Source of the DNA: an uncultured Gammaproteobacteria bacterium
Lineage (GTDB): Bacteria > Pseudomonadota > Gammaproteobacteria > UBA9214
DNA length: 15,655 bases
Assembly (NCBI GenBank): GCA_905480305.1
Contig: CAJQPV010000324.1
Span: 1-15,655 of the forward strand
Direction of reading: 5' to 3'
The notes beneath the pieces are model-generated. The model did not search any database. It had not been told where the DNA came from and saw only the letters and a list, made by a program, of their open reading frames with translations. The translations under genes were made by a program, and so were the position numbers. Position 1 is the first letter of the stretch; each line of letters starts with the position of its first letter. Shown here piece by piece: positions 13,063-15,655 of the stretch.

Positions 13063-15018
13063 ATGCTACCAACCATCAGACTGTTCATCTGCTGCACTTG
13101 CCTGCTCGCCACTGTTGCAGGCGCTGCCAGCTTCAGCAGCAGCGACCCCTATCGGAAGCAACGCGCCCTGTTCATGAAGGCCGACAAGGCACTCGAGGAA
13201 AACCGGCTCGGTGATTACCGGCAACTGCAAGCGCAACTGACTGACTACCCGCTTTACCCGTACCTGCAATACCGGGAATTGCGGCGCCGACTGTCGCAGG
13301 CAAAACATGAGGAAATAGCCGGCTTTATTGCAGACAACGAAGACAATCCGCTGGGCCGGCGCATGCGCCAGGCATGGCTGTATACACTGGTAAAACAACG
13401 TGACTGGCCGCAGTTCCTGAAAACCTGGGGCGGCAATCAACCGGTCAAACTGCAATGCTACAAGTTACAGGCACAGATCAAGACCGGGCAAACAGAAGGC
13501 CTGGTTGAGCATGGCCTGAAGCTGTGGCTGGTCGGCAAATCACAGGAAAAGGCCTGCGATCCGGTATTTGAATACCTTCAACTCCACCACCGCATCACCC
13601 GTGACCTGATACTGCAGCGTATCCGTCTCGCCATGTACAGCGGCAACACCGGACTGGCCGGCTGGCTGGCAAAGCGCCTGCCCGAGAAGGATGCTGCCTG
13701 GGTTGACCTGTGGCGCGAGGCGCGGGTGCAGCCGGCAAAGACACTGAAATCTCCCGCATTGAACAAAGATACCCCGGCTTCACGCGAGATCATCCTCTAT
13801 AGCATCCGCCGTATTGCCCGCAGCGATGCGGACCAGGCCTACAAAAAATGGGCGCAGCTGAAACCGCGCTATCGTTTCAGCGACGAGGAAATCGGACAGC
13901 TGGAAAAAAAGATGGCCATGTCAGCCAACTGGCAAAAGAATCCGCGTGCGCATGAATGGCTGGTTGCAGTACCGGATGCGGCCGCTGACAGCAGCGTACG
14001 CGAATGGCGGGTACGCACAGCCATTGCAAACAAGGACTGGGAGTCCGTGTACACGCATGCCACGGCACTGCTTGACGACACTGACAACAAGAATGAATGG
14101 CAATACTGGCAAGCCGTGGCGATGAAAAAAACCGCGCAACCGGTACCCTCTGAAAATATCTTTTCACTGCTTGCCAGCCAGCGTGACTACCACGGTTTTC
14201 TGGCTGCAGACATCCTGAAACAGCCCTACCAAATGGGCAACAAACCCCTGCAGCGAGAAACTGCTGCACTTGACAGCATGGAGAGACAACCCGGCATCGT
14301 ACGGGCACACGAATTATTCCGTGCCGAAAAGTTTCTCGATGCACGCCGCGAGTGGGCTAATGCCACCCGGAATTTTTCCAAAGAAGAACTGAAACAGGCG
14401 GCAATACTGGCAGACCAGTGGGGCTGGCATGACCGCGCCATACTGACGGTCGCCAGCACGAAAGACTACAGCGATCTGAAACTGCGTTTTCCGGTGGACT
14501 ACGAAAACAACATCAACAGTGCCGCACTCGACCGGCAATTGCACCCTACACATGTGTACGCTGTGATTCGACAGGAAAGCGCCTTCAACAAGGATGCCCT
14601 GTCACCGGCCGGGGCCATGGGCCTGATGCAGTTAATGCCCAAAACCGGGCGAGCCACGGCGAAAAAATATAACATCCCGCTGGGTAACACGCGCCTGCTG
14701 TACCGGTCTGACAAGAACATCGCTATCGGCTCTGCCTACCTGCAGCAAGTCATGGAAAAATACGATGACAATATTATTCTTGCTTCAGCGGCCTATAATG
14801 CCGGGCCGCACCGGGTGGATCGCTGGCTGCCGGAGCATGAAACACAGCCAGCTGACAGCTGGATTGCACTGATCCCCTACCGGGAGACACGAAAATATGT
14901 ACAGCGGATACTGTCCTATATTGCCATCTATGACTGGCGTCTGGATCAGCCGGTAACGCCCCTGCACAAGCATATGCAGGCGGTATTGCCGACAGGATCC
15001 TATACAGGAACGAAGTAA
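13063..15018 (+). CDS. slt: Soluble lytic murein transglycosylase (Slt70-like), 651 aa
   Basis: Periplasmic enzyme cleaving the MurNAc-GlcNAc bond of peptidoglycan with formation of 1,6-anhydroMurNAc. The N-terminus is a signal peptide (hydrophobic residues about 5-20, AGA-A cleavage near 21-22). Residues about 30-440 are helical repeats of the U-type superhelix, with a linker up to about 480. The C-terminal goose-lysozyme-like catalytic domain has the catalytic Glu505 in AVIRQESAF, then SPAGAMGLMQLMPKTG, then the AAYNAGPHRVDRWLP and IPYRETRKYVQRIL blocks. Length matches E. coli Slt70 (about 645). ATG at 13063 starts just before the signal peptide, though its ribosome site is weak. The next plus-strand gene follows after 29 bp, so the two are probably co-transcribed. 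Confidence 0.95.
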   Translation: MLPTIRLFICCTCLLATVAGAASFSSSDPYRKQRALFMKADKALEENRLGDYRQLQAQLTDYPLYPYLQYRELRRRLSQAKHEEIAGFIADNEDNPLGRRMRQAWLYTLVKQRDWPQFLKTWGGNQPVKLQCYKLQAQIKTGQTEGLVEHGLKLWLVGKSQEKACDPVFEYLQLHHRITRDLILQRIRLAMYSGNTGLAGWLAKRLPEKDAAWVDLWREARVQPAKTLKSPALNKDTPASREIILYSIRRIARSDADQAYKKWAQLKPRYRFSDEEIGQLEKKMAMSANWQKNPRAHEWLVAVPDAAADSSVREWRVRTAIANKDWESVYTHATALLDDTDNKNEWQYWQAVAMKKTAQPVPSENIFSLLASQRDYHGFLAADILKQPYQMGNKPLQRETAALDSMERQPGIVRAHELFRAEKFLDARREWANATRNFSKEELKQAAILADQWGWHDRAILTVASTKDYSDLKLRFPVDYENNINSAALDRQLHPTHVYAVIRQESAFNKDALSPAGAMGLMQLMPKTGRATAKKYNIPLGNTRLLYRSDKNIAIGSAYLQQVMEKYDDNIILASAAYNAGPHRVDRWLPEHETQPADSWIALIPYRETRKYVQRILSYIAIYDWRLDQPVTPLHKHMQAVLPTGSYTGTK

Positions 15019-15047
15019 CACTTAACCAATAGATACAGGTCAAGCAC

Positions 15048-15655
15048 ATGCATCAGGAAACAGTCTGCATTACCGGCGGCACCGGTTTCGTCGGACAACA
15101 TCTTTCAAACCGGCTGACAAAACAGGGTTACAAGGTTCGCATCCTGACACGACGGCGCGAGCGTTACCGCAACCTGCTGGTCAACCCGGGCATCTCGCTG
15201 ATTGAGACTGACGTACACAATATTGATGAGCTGCGCCGTCAGTTTCAGGGTGTCGATGTCATCATCAACCTGGTGGGTATCCTTAATGAAACCGGCAAAA
15301 AAGGCGCTGGCTTCAGGCGCGTGCATGTAGAGTTACCCGAGAAAATTGTGTTTGCCGCCGAGGCCTGCGGCGTCACGCGACTGCTGCAGATGAGCGCGTT
15401 AAATGCAGATGCACAGGAACTGCATAGCCTGTACCTGAAAACCCGCGGTGCAGGCGAGGACCTTGTACATGCGGCGGCTGACAAGGGCATGGTCGTCACC
15501 AGCTTTCGTCCCTCGGTGATCTTCGGTCCCGGAGACAGCTTTTTTAACCGCTTCGCCGGGTTGCTGAAAATGACCGGTCCGGCCTTTCCGCTCGCCTGCC
15601 CGCAGAGCCGTTTTGCACCCGTGTGTGTCACTGACGTGGTCGAGGCCATCTGCCG
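15048..15655 (+). CDS. NAD(P)-binding Rossmann protein, complex I NDUFA9-like family (partial)
   Basis: The gene runs off the window; 202 residues are visible. Residues 7-16 read CITGGTGFVG, the glycine-rich nucleotide-binding motif of atypical/extended short-chain dehydrogenases. Then come RILTRRRERYRNL, DVIINLVGILNE, FRRVHVELPEKIVFAAEACGV, LLQMSALNADA, Y-L-K-T-R-GAGED and TSFRPSVIFGPGDSFFNRFA. The NLVGIL and RPSxIFGPxDxFFNRFA segments are characteristic of NDUFA9-like proteins, which bind NADPH and often also lack a standard active site: here the usual YxxxK is present only as Y-L-K-T-R. ATG at 15048 has AGGT nearby. It lies 29 bp after slt. Role in bacteria is uncertain (complex I or quinone biosynthesis association has been proposed). 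Confidence 0.88.
   Translation, partial: MHQETVCITGGTGFVGQHLSNRLTKQGYKVRILTRRRERYRNLLVNPGISLIETDVHNIDELRRQFQGVDVIINLVGILNETGKKGAGFRRVHVELPEKIVFAAEACGVTRLLQMSALNADAQELHSLYLKTRGAGEDLVHAAADKGMVVTSFRPSVIFGPGDSFFNRFAGLLKMTGPAFPLACPQSRFAPVCVTDVVEAIC

Noticed and set aside
13020..13112. Longer N-terminus of the aldehyde dehydrogenase reaching 13112
   Set aside because: It would overlap the slt signal-peptide region and lacks a ribosome site, while the ATG at 13019 has a good one and gives the family length.
15245..15649. Minus-strand open frame opposite the NDUFA9-like gene
   Set aside because: The plus-strand frame has a clear Rossmann motif and family blocks; the antisense frame is a shadow.

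Overview
The window looks like chromosome of a sulfur-oxidising gammaproteobacterium. It carries the reverse (oxidative) sulfite-to-sulfate pathway (sat-aprB-aprA), a sulfite-exporter-like TauE/SafE membrane protein, a form I RuBisCO locus of the CbbQ/CbbO-associated type, Slt70-like and NDUFA9-like housekeeping genes, and REP/RAYT elements typical of gammaproteobacteria. The species cannot be named from sequence alone.

Layout, left to right. A soluble PDC/Cache-sensor protein (84-1031, minus) and a small helix-hairpin-helix DUF4332 protein (1166-1573, minus) come first. Then follows a decayed zone of about 3 kb on the minus strand (1617-4650), read here in transcription order. It starts with cbbL, broken by a nonsense codon, a single-base frameshift, an in-frame deletion and changes at active-site positions. 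Next come an intact cbbS and an intact unrecognised 103-residue ORF. After these is cbbQ, with a premature stop and a 9-bp tandem duplication; its 3' part is missing and it is joined out of frame to the last ~60 codons of cbbO. Last is an unidentified gene remnant. Upstream of cbbL lies a YkgJ-type cysteine-cluster protein (4822-5742), a REPIN-like double inverted repeat, and then the intact sat-aprB-aprA cluster (9705 to 5911, minus) closed by a strong terminator.

The right part holds a TauE/SafE permease (9999-10787), an IS200-like REP-associated tyrosine transposase (RAYT, 10927-11469) with inverted REP pairs on both sides and a REP-like stretch inside its own reading frame, and a succinate-semialdehyde-type aldehyde dehydrogenase (11655-13019). 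On the plus strand follow a lytic transglycosylase (13063-15018) and the start of an NDUFA9-like dehydrogenase that runs off the end.

Main message: energy metabolism from reduced sulfur (Apr/Sat) looks fully functional while the adjacent form I RuBisCO operon is dead by several independent lesions. The organism has therefore either lost Calvin-cycle CO2 fixation or relies on another RuBisCO or pathway outside this window. Intact long genes on both sides argue against poor sequence quality as the explanation.
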